Below, piece by piece: positions 25,774 to 35,182 of a stretch of 64,000 nt of DNA. The notes below the pieces were generated by a model. It ran no database searches. It saw only the letters and a list, made by a program, of their open reading frames with translations, and was not told where the DNA came from. The stretch's first letter is position 1. The number at the start of each line of letters is the position of its first letter. The position numbers and the translations under genes are program-made. Location: NCBI GenBank assembly GCA_028284005.1, contig JANQSO010000005.1, forward strand, positions 186,001 through 250,000, written 5' to 3'. This DNA is from Flavobacteriaceae bacterium (lineage in GTDB: Bacteria; Bacteroidota; Bacteroidia; Flavobacteriales; Flavobacteriaceae).

Positions 25774-25781
25774 TAATTTTG
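25774..25781 (+). promoter_or_regulatory. -7 element of the MarC gene
   Basis: A perfect TAnnTTTG match (TAATTTTG). It overlaps the TTG at 25779 that would be an alternative start, so translation must begin later, at the ATG at 25803. No TTG was found at the -33 distance. Confidence 0.5.
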
Positions 25782-25802
25782 CCGTTTGAAAACACATTAG
25801 AA

Positions 25803-26384
25803 ATGAATTTCAGCTTCAAAGAAATAGCGACTGCCACTATGGTACTTTTTGCAGTGATTGATATTGTTGGAAATATTCCCATAATTATATCACTACGTGA
25901 AAAAGCGGGGCATATTCATAGTGAAAAAGCATCTATTGTCGCAGCAGTAGTCATGATCGTCTTCCTGTTTTTAGGAGAGCGTATTTTAAGCCTTATAGGT
26001 ATAAATGTAAATGAATTTGCCGTTGCAGGTGCTTTCATCCTCTTTTTCCTTGCTATAGAAATGATACTGGGTGTAACGTTGTTTAAAGAAGAGGATAGCA
26101 GTCCGGACCTTGCCGCTATTTTCCCATTAGCATTCCCTATGCTTGCGGGGCCGGGTAGCTTAACTACATTACTTTCATTAAGAGCGGAATACAGTATTGA
26201 AAATATAATTGTTGCAATTATTGTAAACGTTACGGTAATTTATATAGTACTTAAGACCTCAGCAAAATTACAGAGGATTTTAGGGAAGAACGGTATTACC
26301 ATCATAAGAAAAGTCTTTGGAGTAGTTCTCCTTGCTATTGCAGTAAAGCTTTTCGCATCTAATATTCAGGAATTATTTAATTAA
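25803..26384 (+). CDS. MarC-family integral membrane protein
   Basis: 193 residues with six hydrophobic helices. Family marks are the start FSFKEIATATMVLFAVIDIVGNIPIII, the loop with LRE, and FPLAFPMLAGPGSLTTLLSLRAEY in the middle. MarC proteins lie in the inner membrane; their once-claimed role in multidrug resistance was not upheld, and the function is open. The ATG at 25803 is chosen because a -7 promoter element overlaps the upstream TTG start. The next small membrane gene follows after 5 bp. Confidence 0.9.
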   Translation: MNFSFKEIATATMVLFAVIDIVGNIPIIISLREKAGHIHSEKASIVAAVVMIVFLFLGERILSLIGINVNEFAVAGAFILFFLAIEMILGVTLFKEEDSSPDLAAIFPLAFPMLAGPGSLTTLLSLRAEYSIENIIVAIIVNVTVIYIVLKTSAKLQRILGKNGITIIRKVFGVVLLAIAVKLFASNIQELFN

Positions 26385-26389
26385 ATTGT

Positions 26390-26584
26390 ATGAAGATCTT
26401 CACTTATATACTTATTACAATCGCTATAGGGCTCATTATTTTCAATGCAACAAAACTTGACTTTGACAACCTCTTTGAGGGTGATAGTACCATTGCTGCA
26501 ATTAGTATCCTGGCAGCTGCCTGTGCCATCTTGCTACTTTTGATCTTACGAACATCACAGCGTATTGCCAGAAAGAAAAAATAA
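26390..26584 (+). CDS. Small two-helix membrane protein
   Basis: 64 residues with two hydrophobic segments (about 3-20 and 34-54) separated by an acidic loop (TKLDFDNLFEGDST) and ending in RIARKKK. It starts 5 bp after the MarC gene and must share its transcript. No family recognised. It converges with the processing protease gene. Confidence 0.72.
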   Translation: MKIFTYILITIAIGLIIFNATKLDFDNLFEGDSTIAAISILAAACAILLLLILRTSQRIARKKK

Positions 26585-26601
26585 AGAGTTTTTGCGGTAT
26601 C

Positions 26602-28185
26602 TTATTTGCTTTCCAGTTCCAATACTTTTGAAAGCATCAGATCGCCTTCGTTTAAAATATGCTCATATGCGTTTGGCCCAAATAATTGCTGAGCTATATT
26701 AGCCTTGAGTGCTTTTTTGAGTTCTGCTGAGTACTCACTCATATCAATCTGTGCTTCATTGAACCTGGAATACACAATGAAGTCTTCAGCCAAAGCATTT
26801 TCTATATTATAGTTGTCGACAAAATCTTTAAAGGTCATACCTTCAAAGACCTTTCTGTTCTTTTCAAGGTATTCAAAAATGAAATAACTCATAAAACCAC
26901 TTCGCGACAGATATTGAAGTGTCTCATTTTCAACACTTGTATCTTTAGATACAAATACATCCGGAATGATCCCTCCTCCTCCATACACTACTTTCCCCTT
27001 TGGAGTTACAAATTTTAAAGAATCTGCTACTTTAATACTATCTGCATTTCTTAACTCACCATTTCTATAGCGTTTTTCATAATCTTTGTAATATGCTTCA
27101 TTCCCATTTCCATAGGGTTTTTGAATGGAACGCCCTGTTGGAGTATAGTAACGGGCAATGGTCAACCTCACAGCACTGCCATCTCCCAAAGACATCTCAC
27201 GCTGCACCAATCCTTTCCCAAAAGAACGGCGCCCAATGATTGTACCTTTATCATTATCCTGTAATGCCCCCGCTACAATTTCACTAGCCGAAGCTGAATT
27301 CTCGTTGATTAGGACATACAACTTTCCATCTTCAAATTCTCCTCGCCTGGTTGCATAGGTCCTGTTTTCTTCACCACTTTTGTTTCGGGTAATGAGAATT
27401 AATTTATCGTCTTCCAAAAATTCATCTATTATTCTCTCAGCAGTAGAAATATATCCTCCCGGGTTATTTCGCAGGTCCAGTACCAGCTTTGAAATTCCGT
27501 CATCGGTCAATACTTCAAGTGCTTTTTTAAATTCGTTGTAGGTAGTTTCAGAAAAACGATTGATCTTTATATAGCCAATATCATCTGTTAATTTATAGGA
27601 GGCATCGACACTTACCAACGGAACTTCTTTTCGCTTCACTCTAAAGTTGAGCAACTGCTCCTCTCCTTCACGATATACTTTTAAATCGACCTTGGTATTT
27701 ATTTCGCCTTTCAGGTAGGCGGTAATACTATCTCTTTCCAGATTTTCTCCAAATAGCTTTTTCCCGTCAGCATATAAGATCCGGTCTCCACCCTTAATTC
27801 CAACTTTTGCTGCCGGTCCTCCTTCAATGGCCCGAATCACCGCAATAGAGTCATTATAAGTGTAAAAGCTAATCCCGATCCCAACGAAGTTACCGCGCAT
27901 ATCATCTGCATTTTCCTCATAATCGTCTACAGGAATATATACCGAATGCGGATCCAGGTTTTCCAGAATTCCGTTAACGGTCACATCTACAATACTGTCT
28001 GTGTTTACATTATCGACATACTCATAATCAATATAATCAATAAGGCGGTTGAGCTTATCTTTTTTTGAATTTGTTGCGAAGATCTTTTCGGTAGTATCAT
28101 TAAAGTTGAGTTTGGAACCAATAAAAACACCAGCTGCAACTGCAACACCCACAATTAACGGTACATATTTTTTTTGAAATCCCAT
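26602..28185 (-). CDS. C-terminal processing protease (S41 family) with PDZ domain
   Basis: 527 residues, with an N-terminal membrane anchor (residues 8-24), so the protease faces the periplasm. A PDZ domain (about 95-170, GIGISFYTYNDSIAVIRAIEGGPAAKVGIKGGD) is followed by the S41 peptidase core. That core has KLVLDLRNNPGG, the serine motif NENSASASEIVAGALQD, and the catalytic lysine in GRRSFGKGLVQ. A C-terminal helical extension covers the last 130 residues. Such Ctp/Prc enzymes trim the C-termini of envelope proteins. It lies 7 bp after the dCMP deaminase gene and forms an operon with it. Confidence 0.94.
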   Translation of the reverse strand: MGFQKKYVPLIVGVAVAAGVFIGSKLNFNDTTEKIFATNSKKDKLNRLIDYIDYEYVDNVNTDSIVDVTVNGILENLDPHSVYIPVDDYEENADDMRGNFVGIGISFYTYNDSIAVIRAIEGGPAAKVGIKGGDRILYADGKKLFGENLERDSITAYLKGEINTKVDLKVYREGEEQLLNFRVKRKEVPLVSVDASYKLTDDIGYIKINRFSETTYNEFKKALEVLTDDGISKLVLDLRNNPGGYISTAERIIDEFLEDDKLILITRNKSGEENRTYATRRGEFEDGKLYVLINENSASASEIVAGALQDNDKGTIIGRRSFGKGLVQREMSLGDGSAVRLTIARYYTPTGRSIQKPYGNGNEAYYKDYEKRYRNGELRNADSIKVADSLKFVTPKGKVVYGGGGIIPDVFVSKDTSVENETLQYLSRSGFMSYFIFEYLEKNRKVFEGMTFKDFVDNYNIENALAEDFIVYSRFNEAQIDMSEYSAELKKALKANIAQQLFGPNAYEHILNEGDLMLSKVLELESK

Positions 28186-28192
28186 CCTCTGC

Positions 28193-28618
28193 TTATAATT
28201 CTTTAATGTGTGTAATACTAACTCCTGCCTTCTCTAAAAATTTTACTCCGGAATTATCTTTATACTCCTGCAAATATACCAAACGCTTTATCCCGGCCTG
28301 GTGAATCAACTTGCTACATTGCTGGCAAGGTGACATGGTTATGTACAAGGTCGCGCCGTGACAAGATTGTGTTGAAGAAGCTACTTTCGATATTGCATTG
28401 GCCTCGGCATGAAGCACATACCACTTGGTATACCCTTCTTCATCTTCACAAATATTTTCGAAACCCGTTGGAGTTCCGTTGTATCCGTCGCTAATAATCA
28501 TTTTATCTTTCACAATAAGTGCGCCAACTTGTTTCCTTTTGCAATAAGAAAGTTTACTCCACTCCAACGCCATACGTAAATAAGCGACATCGTATTTTTG
28601 TTGTTTCTTCTGGCTCAT
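28193..28618 (-). CDS. dCMP deaminase (ComEB-like)
   Basis: 141 residues of the zinc cytidine/deoxycytidylate deaminase fold: HAEANAI (about residues 69-75) and PCQQCSKLI (about residues 97-105). The N-terminal KKQQKYDVAYLRMALEWSKLSYCKRKQVGALIVKD and the GYNGTP loop are typical of dCMP deaminases, which make dUMP for thymidylate synthesis. It is the first gene of an operon with the processing protease. A competence-related role (the ComEB name) is not implied. Confidence 0.9.
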   Translation of the reverse strand: MSQKKQQKYDVAYLRMALEWSKLSYCKRKQVGALIVKDKMIISDGYNGTPTGFENICEDEEGYTKWYVLHAEANAISKVASSTQSCHGATLYITMSPCQQCSKLIHQAGIKRLVYLQEYKDNSGVKFLEKAGVSITHIKEL

Positions 28619-28703
28619 ACATAGTAATAAGTTGCGAAATTAAGCGGAAGTTACACCCTATCAAAAAATGTAGGTGTTAAATGTATACAAAAATTTGCCT
28701 TTT

Positions 28704-29282
28704 TTAAAAAAACCAATTTTCAATTAGCATGGGAATTACCATCCCTATCACTATGGAAGACACCACCAACACCCAATCCCTCTTGTTAAATCGGAACAGC
28801 ATCTGAAAAACAAATGCAAAGATCAAAACCAGAAAGACTACAATAATTTGTGAAAGCTCAACTCCTAGAGCAAATTCAATTAACGGAAGCACTTCATTAC
28901 TGTCATTTATCATTTTATAGTAAGTGGCAAATCCAAAACCGTGAATTAACCCAAAGAATACGGTTACTATATAAAATAAGCCCAGTTTTTCAGCGCGTTG
29001 TTCTCTACCCGCTGTAAACAGGTTAAAGATAGCAGCTGCCATAATAGTTACGGGGATCAAAAACTCAACCCATTGACTGGATACACTAACTACATTATAA
29101 TTTGCCAGGACTAAAGAAACGGTATGTCCTAAAGTGAATAGTGTTACCAGTATCAGCAATCGTTTCCACGAATTAAAAGTATAGGCGGCACTTAACACAA
29201 TTAAAAACAGGATATGGTCGTAGGCGTTCCAATCAAGTACGTGTTCCAAGCCCAGTTTAAAGTATAACCAGAAATCAGACAT
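28704..29282 (-). CDS. HupE/UreJ-family membrane protein
   Basis: 192 residues, six to seven hydrophobic helices. The family signature is seen in GLEHVLDWNAYDHILFLIVL (His and Asp in the first helix), FTLGHTVSLVL and GLIHGFGFA. HupE/UreJ proteins are thought to move nickel or other divalent metals. Here there is no hydrogenase or urease next door, so the metal is open. It is a single gene, divergent from the sulfite oxidase operon. Confidence 0.85.
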   Translation of the reverse strand: MSDFWLYFKLGLEHVLDWNAYDHILFLIVLSAAYTFNSWKRLLILVTLFTLGHTVSLVLANYNVVSVSSQWVEFLIPVTIMAAAIFNLFTAGREQRAEKLGLFYIVTVFFGLIHGFGFATYYKMINDSNEVLPLIEFALGVELSQIIVVFLVLIFAFVFQMLFRFNKRDWVLVVSSIVIGMVIPMLIENWFF

Positions 29283-29487
29283 TGCGGTTGGGGATGTTAG
29301 TTTTTGTAAAGGTAGGAAAATCCTTCAAATGTTTACAAAAGATTAGTATTACATAAAGTATTATCTGAAAACATCATACGAATATTTTTGATTTATTTAT
29401 TTTTAACACATGTATTAGCAACTATTGTTACAAAAGCCATATACGGAAAATTGTAGTTTTCAATTCTTATAAATTTTTCTGAAGTCC

Positions 29488-30708
29488 ATGAAAAGACGCC
29501 AATTTATTAAGAAAACGACCTTATCATCTTTAACAGCATTGATAGGTACTGAGATCGTCTTTGGCGAAATAATGCCATTAGGCTATGAACCATTGGCCCT
29601 GCAAGACCCTAACCCGTTTAAAATGTTCAATAAGAGCAAAGAAATGGTCGTTCTTAACAATATGCCCTGGAATATAGAAGCCAAAGCGCATCTTCTGGAC
29701 GAAAAAATTACGTCTAACGAATACATGTTCATACGTAACAATGGAAAGATCCCTAAGCATGTTGATGCTAAAAACTGGGCCGTTACTTTTGATGGAGAAT
29801 CGGTAAAAAAGCCTAAAACATTTACACTTCAGGAACTCAAAACCAAATTTAAGCATTACACTTATCAACTCACATTGGAATGTGGCGGTAATGGCCGGAG
29901 TGAATTCGATCCCCCTGCCAAAGGAAATCAATGGACCGTTGGTGCTGTTTCCTGTGCTACCTGGACCGGAGTACGCCTTCGAGACGTCCTTAAAGCCATA
30001 GGAATAAAAAACGATGCCGTTTATATAGGCTATCATGCAGCAGATACACACCTAAGTGGTGATCCAAAAAAAGAAGCCATATCGCGGGGAGTGCCCATGA
30101 CAAAGGCATATCAGGACGAAACACTTTTAGCCTTTAAAATGAACGGTAAAGATATCCCTTTGGTTCATGGATATCCTTTGCGCCTTGTAGCTGGTGGCTG
30201 GCCGGCATCTGCATCCGGAAAATGGATCAAGGGTATTAGTGTTCGCAACAAAGTTCACGATGGCAATAAAATGACCGGAAAAGCTTATCGTGTGCCTTGT
30301 AATCCGGTAGCCCCGGGAGAAAAGGTAAAAGATGAACAGATGTGCATTATTGAATCCATGCCTGTAAAATCGTTGATCACCTATCCAAAATCCGGTGCAA
30401 TGTTGGCTCTGGGAGAAAAACTGAAAATACGAGGGCACGCCTGGGCAGGAGAATTAGAAGTAAGTCAAATGGAATACTCTATAGATTTTGGCTGCACCTG
30501 GAATAATTGCTCTATTGAGAAACCGGCAAACAGGCTGGCCTGGCAGCATTTTTCTGCCTCTATTAGCTTTCCGAAGAAAGGATATTATGAAATTTGGGCA
30601 AGAGCAACAGACTCAAAGGGAATAAGCCAACCTATGGTGTTACCATGCTGGAACCCAAAAGGGTATTTAAATAATGCCTGCCATCGTATCGCTATAAAAG
30701 TGAAGTAA
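29488..30708 (+). CDS. Periplasmic molybdopterin oxidoreductase, sulfite oxidase type
   Basis: 406 residues. A twin-arginine signal (MKRRQFIKKTT, then a weakly hydrophobic stretch) sends the folded cofactor-bound enzyme to the periplasm. The sulfite oxidase molybdenum domain covers about residues 80-270. Its cofactor cysteine lies in LECGGNGRSEF (Cys 132), and GAVSCATWTGVRLRDVL and GYPLRLVAGGWPASASGKWIKGI follow. The C-terminal third is the Mo-co dimerisation domain (MEYSIDFGCTWNNC...YEIWARATDSKG). A membrane-anchored cytochrome c starts directly after the stop, as in SorAB-type sulfite dehydrogenases. The likely reaction is sulfite to sulfate with electrons passed to cytochrome c; other substrates are possible. 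Confidence 0.88.
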   Translation: MKRRQFIKKTTLSSLTALIGTEIVFGEIMPLGYEPLALQDPNPFKMFNKSKEMVVLNNMPWNIEAKAHLLDEKITSNEYMFIRNNGKIPKHVDAKNWAVTFDGESVKKPKTFTLQELKTKFKHYTYQLTLECGGNGRSEFDPPAKGNQWTVGAVSCATWTGVRLRDVLKAIGIKNDAVYIGYHAADTHLSGDPKKEAISRGVPMTKAYQDETLLAFKMNGKDIPLVHGYPLRLVAGGWPASASGKWIKGISVRNKVHDGNKMTGKAYRVPCNPVAPGEKVKDEQMCIIESMPVKSLITYPKSGAMLALGEKLKIRGHAWAGELEVSQMEYSIDFGCTWNNCSIEKPANRLAWQHFSASISFPKKGYYEIWARATDSKGISQPMVLPCWNPKGYLNNACHRIAIKVK

Positions 30709-31182
30709 ATGGACAAACACGACAAGTTTAAAAAAAGTGTAAAGGTAATTCACAAAGGATTTTTATTGATCTTTTCTCTCTTGGGAGTAATTACTTGCAT
30801 CTTATTTTATGCTATGATAGATCCAACCTTTCTCACATTTCGTACTGCCGATACTTCTAATTATGTGGTCGTTGAAGAAATAGATGAGGACCTTATCGAA
30901 AATGGCATTCATGTACGAACCGGACTTATTGATGCCAAAGGGCTCATGGAGGTTGTAAATAACTGCACAAATTGTCATTCTGCAAAACTGATAACCCAGA
31001 ACAGAATGAATAAAGAACGTTGGGAAGCAACCATAGATTGGATGCAAAAAACTCAAAACTTATGGGATCTGGGTAAAAATGAAGAGATTATTGTAAATTA
31101 CCTAGTCACAAACTACCCGCCGCAAAAAAAAGGGAGAAGACTGGGCCTTACTAACATTGAATGGTATGATTTGGAAGATTAA
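30709..31182 (+). CDS. Membrane-anchored monohaem cytochrome c
   Basis: 157 residues. One N-terminal membrane helix (about residues 15-37) anchors a periplasmic domain with a single haem-binding CTNCH (Cys 86, Cys 89, His 90). Methionines downstream (RMNKERWEATIDWM) are candidates for the sixth ligand. It starts at the base after the stop of the molybdoenzyme, and its end overlaps the next gene by 26 bp, so it is clearly part of the operon. It most likely accepts electrons from the sulfite oxidase subunit. Confidence 0.87.
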   Translation: MDKHDKFKKSVKVIHKGFLLIFSLLGVITCILFYAMIDPTFLTFRTADTSNYVVVEEIDEDLIENGIHVRTGLIDAKGLMEVVNNCTNCHSAKLITQNRMNKERWEATIDWMQKTQNLWDLGKNEEIIVNYLVTNYPPQKKGRRLGLTNIEWYDLED

Positions 31183-32131
31183 AATATCCGGAGCCTTGTG
31201 CTTTTTATTGCTGTCCTGTAATTTTAGTGTTAAAACAAAAACCATTGAAGCTGCCTCTATTGAAAAAGAAAACAAATATCACAGCACCAAACATATAATT
31301 GAAGCAAAAGAACTTTTAAGCATACATGGACATAAGAATATTAAAATTGTCGATTTCAGAAAAAAGGAAGCATACGAAAATGGCCATATAGAAGGCGCAA
31401 TTAATATCTGGCGAACAGATATAGAAGATAGTTCCTTTCCTTTTGGAGGAATGATGGCGCCCAAAGCGCAAATAGAAGCCCTTTTTAGTCGGTTGGGGAT
31501 TGAAAATGATGATGTATTGGTGGTTTATGATGACAGGGGCTCCTGTGATGCCGCACGCTTATGGTGGGTCCTGAAAAATTATGATTTTCATGCTGTAAAA
31601 ATATTGAATGGTGGGCTCCAGGTATGGAAAGCTGTTGAAGGAGGTATATCCAATTCAACACCAAAACCGGAACCTTCAAACTTCAGCTTATCCAAAAATA
31701 GCCCGATGAAAACCTATATAGATAAAGAAGAGGTCCTGCAGATCATTGAAGGCTCCGGTAATGAAATCATTCTCGACACACGAACTGTCGATGAGTATTC
31801 AGGAAAGCGGCAAAAAAAAGGAGCTGCCGGGGGAGGAAGAATTCCTCAAAGTCAACTTTTAGATTGGGCAGAATCCATTGATTATGACAACACAAAAAAA
31901 TTCAAACCCTTTGAAGAACTACAAGCTATCTATGCAAAATTTGGCGCAGCGAAAGATGACCCTATTATTACGTATTGCCATACAGGTGTTCGCTCGGCGC
32001 ATACCACTTTTGTTTTAACTGAGCTGTTAGGCTACAAAAATGTAAGGAATTATGATGGCTCATGGACAGAATGGAGTTACTTTAAAGATCATCCTGTTAA
32101 AAAGGATAGTATAACAACAATATTTCAATAG
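31157..32131 (+). CDS. Lipoprotein sulfurtransferase with two rhodanese domains
   Basis: 324 residues. The N-terminus has a lipobox (CFLLLSC), so the protein is exported and lipid-anchored, which is unusual for this family. Rhodanese domain 1 (about 45-170, KIVDFRKKEAYENGHIEGAINI) keeps YDDRGSCDAARLWW; domain 2 (about 190-320) has the active-site cysteine in TYCHTGVRSAHT (Cys 274 from this start). The overall layout is that of thiosulfate/3-mercaptopyruvate sulfurtransferases. It overlaps the cytochrome gene by 26 bp; an ATG at 31166 is another possible start. A periplasmic enzyme releasing sulfite next to a sulfite oxidase would make a sensible pathway. Confidence 0.87.
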   Translation: MNGMIWKIKISGALCFLLLSCNFSVKTKTIEAASIEKENKYHSTKHIIEAKELLSIHGHKNIKIVDFRKKEAYENGHIEGAINIWRTDIEDSSFPFGGMMAPKAQIEALFSRLGIENDDVLVVYDDRGSCDAARLWWVLKNYDFHAVKILNGGLQVWKAVEGGISNSTPKPEPSNFSLSKNSPMKTYIDKEEVLQIIEGSGNEIILDTRTVDEYSGKRQKKGAAGGGRIPQSQLLDWAESIDYDNTKKFKPFEELQAIYAKFGAAKDDPIITYCHTGVRSAHTTFVLTELLGYKNVRNYDGSWTEWSYFKDHPVKKDSITTIFQ

Positions 32132-32133
32132 TT

Positions 32134-33009
32134 ATGGAAAAATATTTGGAAGCATTTAAAACTGCATTTTCAGGAACACTGGAATGGACATGGAAGTCAA
32201 TTTTATTTGACGTTCCCTGGTACACCAATTATTTTTGGGGATTAATTATCATATCTCTACTCATATGGCTTCTCGAAATAGCTTTCCCCTGGCGAAAGCA
32301 ACAATCTATTTTTAGAAAAGACTTTTGGCTGGACGGATTTTATATGTTTTTCAACTTTTTCATTTTCGCCATTGCGATAAGCGGAATATATAAGATACTG
32401 GAAGTAGTATTTGGGGACCTTGGGATAACAGCAAAAAGTCTGGCATTGGTAGATATTACAGGCTGGCCGTTGTGGACACAACTACTTATCTTTTTTATAG
32501 TACTGGATTTTGTTCAATGGTTTACACATATACTATTGCACAAATATCCGTTTTTGTGGCAGTATCATAAAGTACATCACAGTGTTAAAGAGATGGGGTT
32601 TGCAGCACATCTAAGATACCATTGGATGGAAAATATCCTTTACAAGCCGTTAAAGACCTTTGGGATCATGTTATTAGGTGGTTTTGAACCCGAACAGGCT
32701 TATATAGTGCACTTTCTGGCCATAGCAATAGGACACCTCAATCATTCCAATATTAAAATTACCTGGGGGCCTTTTAAATACATTTTCAACAATCCGGTAA
32801 TGCATTTGTACCACCACTCTTATGTGCTGCCTGAGGGTAAATATGGGGTGAATTTTGGTATTAGCCTTAGCCTGTGGGATTATATATTTAGAACTAACTA
32901 TATTCCTGAAGATAGCGGAACCCTAAAACTTGGTTTTCCCGGTGATGAAAAATTACCTAAAGGGTTTTTTGGACAACTATTTTATGGTTTTGGCCTTTCA
33001 AAGAAGTAA
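32134..33009 (+). CDS. Fatty acid hydroxylase / sterol desaturase family membrane protein
   Basis: 291 residues with about four to five membrane helices. The di-iron histidine clusters of the superfamily are visible: HILLHKYPFLWQYHKVHH (HxxxH and HxxHH, about residues 131-148), HLNHSN and MHLYHHS (about residues 225-231). It follows the sulfurtransferase by 2 bp, so it belongs to the sulfur operon. What a lipid-modifying enzyme does there is unclear; it might modify a membrane lipid or a sulfonolipid, which is only a guess from context. Confidence 0.85.
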   Translation: MEKYLEAFKTAFSGTLEWTWKSILFDVPWYTNYFWGLIIISLLIWLLEIAFPWRKQQSIFRKDFWLDGFYMFFNFFIFAIAISGIYKILEVVFGDLGITAKSLALVDITGWPLWTQLLIFFIVLDFVQWFTHILLHKYPFLWQYHKVHHSVKEMGFAAHLRYHWMENILYKPLKTFGIMLLGGFEPEQAYIVHFLAIAIGHLNHSNIKITWGPFKYIFNNPVMHLYHHSYVLPEGKYGVNFGISLSLWDYIFRTNYIPEDSGTLKLGFPGDEKLPKGFFGQLFYGFGLSKK

Positions 33010-33371
33010 TTTTTTAAAAATCTTAATTCTTTAATTATCAAGCAAACACTATGTTTTTGCTCCAATTCTACAGATAATTATATCATATTTTACAAATTGA
33101 GGTAGGGTAATTTGAAAGATGGCTGTTTTACACTTAGAATAGGCTTTAATGCTATAAAGACTATTTAGGTTAAAATTCTTTATGAAAAAGAAAAGAGAAA
33201 CAGAGCCTTTTCAAATTTGCCATTCGTTGCCCTAACTATGTTCCGTTTGATTAGGCTCTATTCTTTTAGCAAGATTGCAAAAAAAATTAAGAAAAAGAAA
33301 AATTGTTCGTAGAAAACAAAAGCCTCAGCTAATTAGCTGAGGCTTTTTTCATAAATAATTTTCTTATCCGT
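33010..33371. other. Intergenic region after the sulfur operon
   Basis: 362 bp between convergent genes, with no credible protein gene. A widely spaced inverted repeat AGAGCCT ... AGGCTCT (around 33199-33263) could form a long stem-loop. The terminator palindrome at 33318-33347 belongs to the T9SS cargo gene. Confidence 0.45.
33318..33347. terminator. Terminator of the T9SS cargo gene
   Basis: Perfect 30-bp palindrome AAAAGCCTCAGCTAA / TTAGCTGAGGCTTTT, 24 bp past the stop of the minus-strand gene at 33372. The AAAAGCCTCAGC core recurs in the terminator at 56665. Confidence 0.85.
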
Positions 33372-35156
33372 TTATTTAACCAGAAATCGTTTAGTCACCT
33401 TGTGGCTTTCATTGGATAACTCAACAAAATAGACCCCATTTGAAGCAGTGTTTAGATCTACTGTTGTTTTATAACCACTATCATCAACCAACATCTTACC
33501 ATTAGTGATTTCCTGTCCGAGGGTATTAAAAATACGATAAGATATATCTCCTAAATTGGCTATCATGCTATAGTTAATCTCGTATACTTTAGCATTAACA
33601 GGATATATAATTAAATCCTTTGAGTTAAAAGTAGTATCATTTATTTCCAATATCTTAAGGAACGGATTTGGTGAAGGAGAATCCGTAAACTTTCCAATAA
33701 AATAATCTCTAATGCTATTGGCAACATCAACTTGAGTGCTTTGGTTAGGATCGGGGTTAAATTCGGTAAGTCCATCGAAGGTACCGAAGAGATAGAATTG
33801 AGGCCCGTAAAGATTTATACCAACTATATCATTGGAGAAATTACTTTCAAAAACGTTATCCCAAACAATGGTACCATCTGATCTGTACTTCACAAGACAA
33901 GATATTAGAGCAGTTCCGCTATTGGTAATTGTTTGACTTTGACCATTTTGATTTAAAATATCATAAGTACCCCGTATAATTCCTGACATGAATATTTTTT
34001 CATTTTTAACTGCCATTTTTGCTGCTTTAAAAAATCTGGCCCCATTAGATACTGCTGCAATATGTTTCGCCCATTGGATGTCCCCATCTCGATTTGATTT
34101 TAATAAGAATCCATCATAGTAGTTACTGTTGTTATTTATCAAGGTTGTATTATTGTCATCAGCAATACCACCTTTAAATTCACCAGACAAATAGATCTTA
34201 TCATCATCATTTGTATCAACAACAACATCTCTTAAATTAAATATCGGATCCGGAAATGCCGAAACTGGACTAAGTGTGAGTAGATCTGAATGGCTCCAAT
34301 CCGAAAAATATCTTGTTAACACGCTTTTATAAAAGCTGGATTGGGATGATAGGGTTAATCCAATAATCAGGTCAAAGTTACTATCATAATCAATGGTATT
34401 TATTTTTACATCCACTCCACTATAGCCAATCTTTTGAACCCTAATCCAATTTCCGCTGGAGTTCATTTCAGCGATATAACCATCAAACATTCCGGGGGTA
34501 TTAGTATTTAGTATGACTGTCTGCCCATTGACATTAGTAAAACTAACTACATCCTTAAATGCTCCAGCTACTACAGTGTTACCATTGTTAAGAATATCTG
34601 CGGCCGGACGGGTTACATGATCAACCAAGGCCAAATGTCCGGAATTATAAACATGGTTTTTCCATAAATAATTACCGTTTGCATTGTATTTTACAATAAA
34701 CCCATCGGTAATTGGAGAACCGTATGCCTGAGCTACGCCTATGCCAGGATCAAAATCCACTGAAAATCTAAATTTACCCGATACAATAATATTATTAGAA
34801 GAATCTATACTTAGTCCGGTAGGATAAACCGCTCCATCATCTCCAACTGCAAATCCCCAGAGCAAGTCTCCATTTGGATTGTATTTGGCAACAAACATAT
34901 CCCCGCTAAAAGCTCCTGGCCCTGTACTTGTAAGTATTTGACTCATCCCGGAAGGGTCAATATCTACCGATCCTCTAAAAGAACCTACCACAACCAAATT
35001 TCCAAAATTATCAACAGCACTATTAGCTGCTCTTATTTGCAGATCATTCCCAGCATCGGTTTCAAGAGTTTTTAGGTACTCCAATGTAGGGTTTTGAGCA
35101 GCTATCGTCCCAATTATGCCAAACAACATAACGAAAGATAAAAACGTTTTTTTCAT
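33372..35156 (-). CDS. Secreted protein with type IX secretion C-terminal sorting domain
   Basis: 594 residues. A signal peptide (MKKTFLSFVMLFGIIGTIAAQ) is followed by repeats of the type GNLVVVGSFRGSVDIDPSG / DGFIVKYNANGNYLWKN that occur in SBBP-like beta-propellers (roughly residues 25-500). The last 80 residues are a Por-secretion type A tail: YRIFNTLGQEITNGKM, ASNGVYFVELSN and KVTKRFLVK, with the final lysine typical of such tails. It is therefore carried across the outer membrane by the T9SS and probably attached or released at the cell surface. It lies next to a LytTR/histidine kinase pair. No enzymatic motif seen. Confidence 0.87.
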   Translation of the reverse strand: MKKTFLSFVMLFGIIGTIAAQNPTLEYLKTLETDAGNDLQIRAANSAVDNFGNLVVVGSFRGSVDIDPSGMSQILTSTGPGAFSGDMFVAKYNPNGDLLWGFAVGDDGAVYPTGLSIDSSNNIIVSGKFRFSVDFDPGIGVAQAYGSPITDGFIVKYNANGNYLWKNHVYNSGHLALVDHVTRPAADILNNGNTVVAGAFKDVVSFTNVNGQTVILNTNTPGMFDGYIAEMNSSGNWIRVQKIGYSGVDVKINTIDYDSNFDLIIGLTLSSQSSFYKSVLTRYFSDWSHSDLLTLSPVSAFPDPIFNLRDVVVDTNDDDKIYLSGEFKGGIADDNNTTLINNNSNYYDGFLLKSNRDGDIQWAKHIAAVSNGARFFKAAKMAVKNEKIFMSGIIRGTYDILNQNGQSQTITNSGTALISCLVKYRSDGTIVWDNVFESNFSNDIVGINLYGPQFYLFGTFDGLTEFNPDPNQSTQVDVANSIRDYFIGKFTDSPSPNPFLKILEINDTTFNSKDLIIYPVNAKVYEINYSMIANLGDISYRIFNTLGQEITNGKMLVDDSGYKTTVDLNTASNGVYFVELSNESHKVTKRFLVK

Positions 35157-35182
35157 AATTATATAATTTTAAGTTCATAATA

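Noticed and set aside
25779..25802. TTG start for MarC
   Set aside because: The TTG overlaps a perfect -7 element, and MarC proteins normally start at the following ATG.
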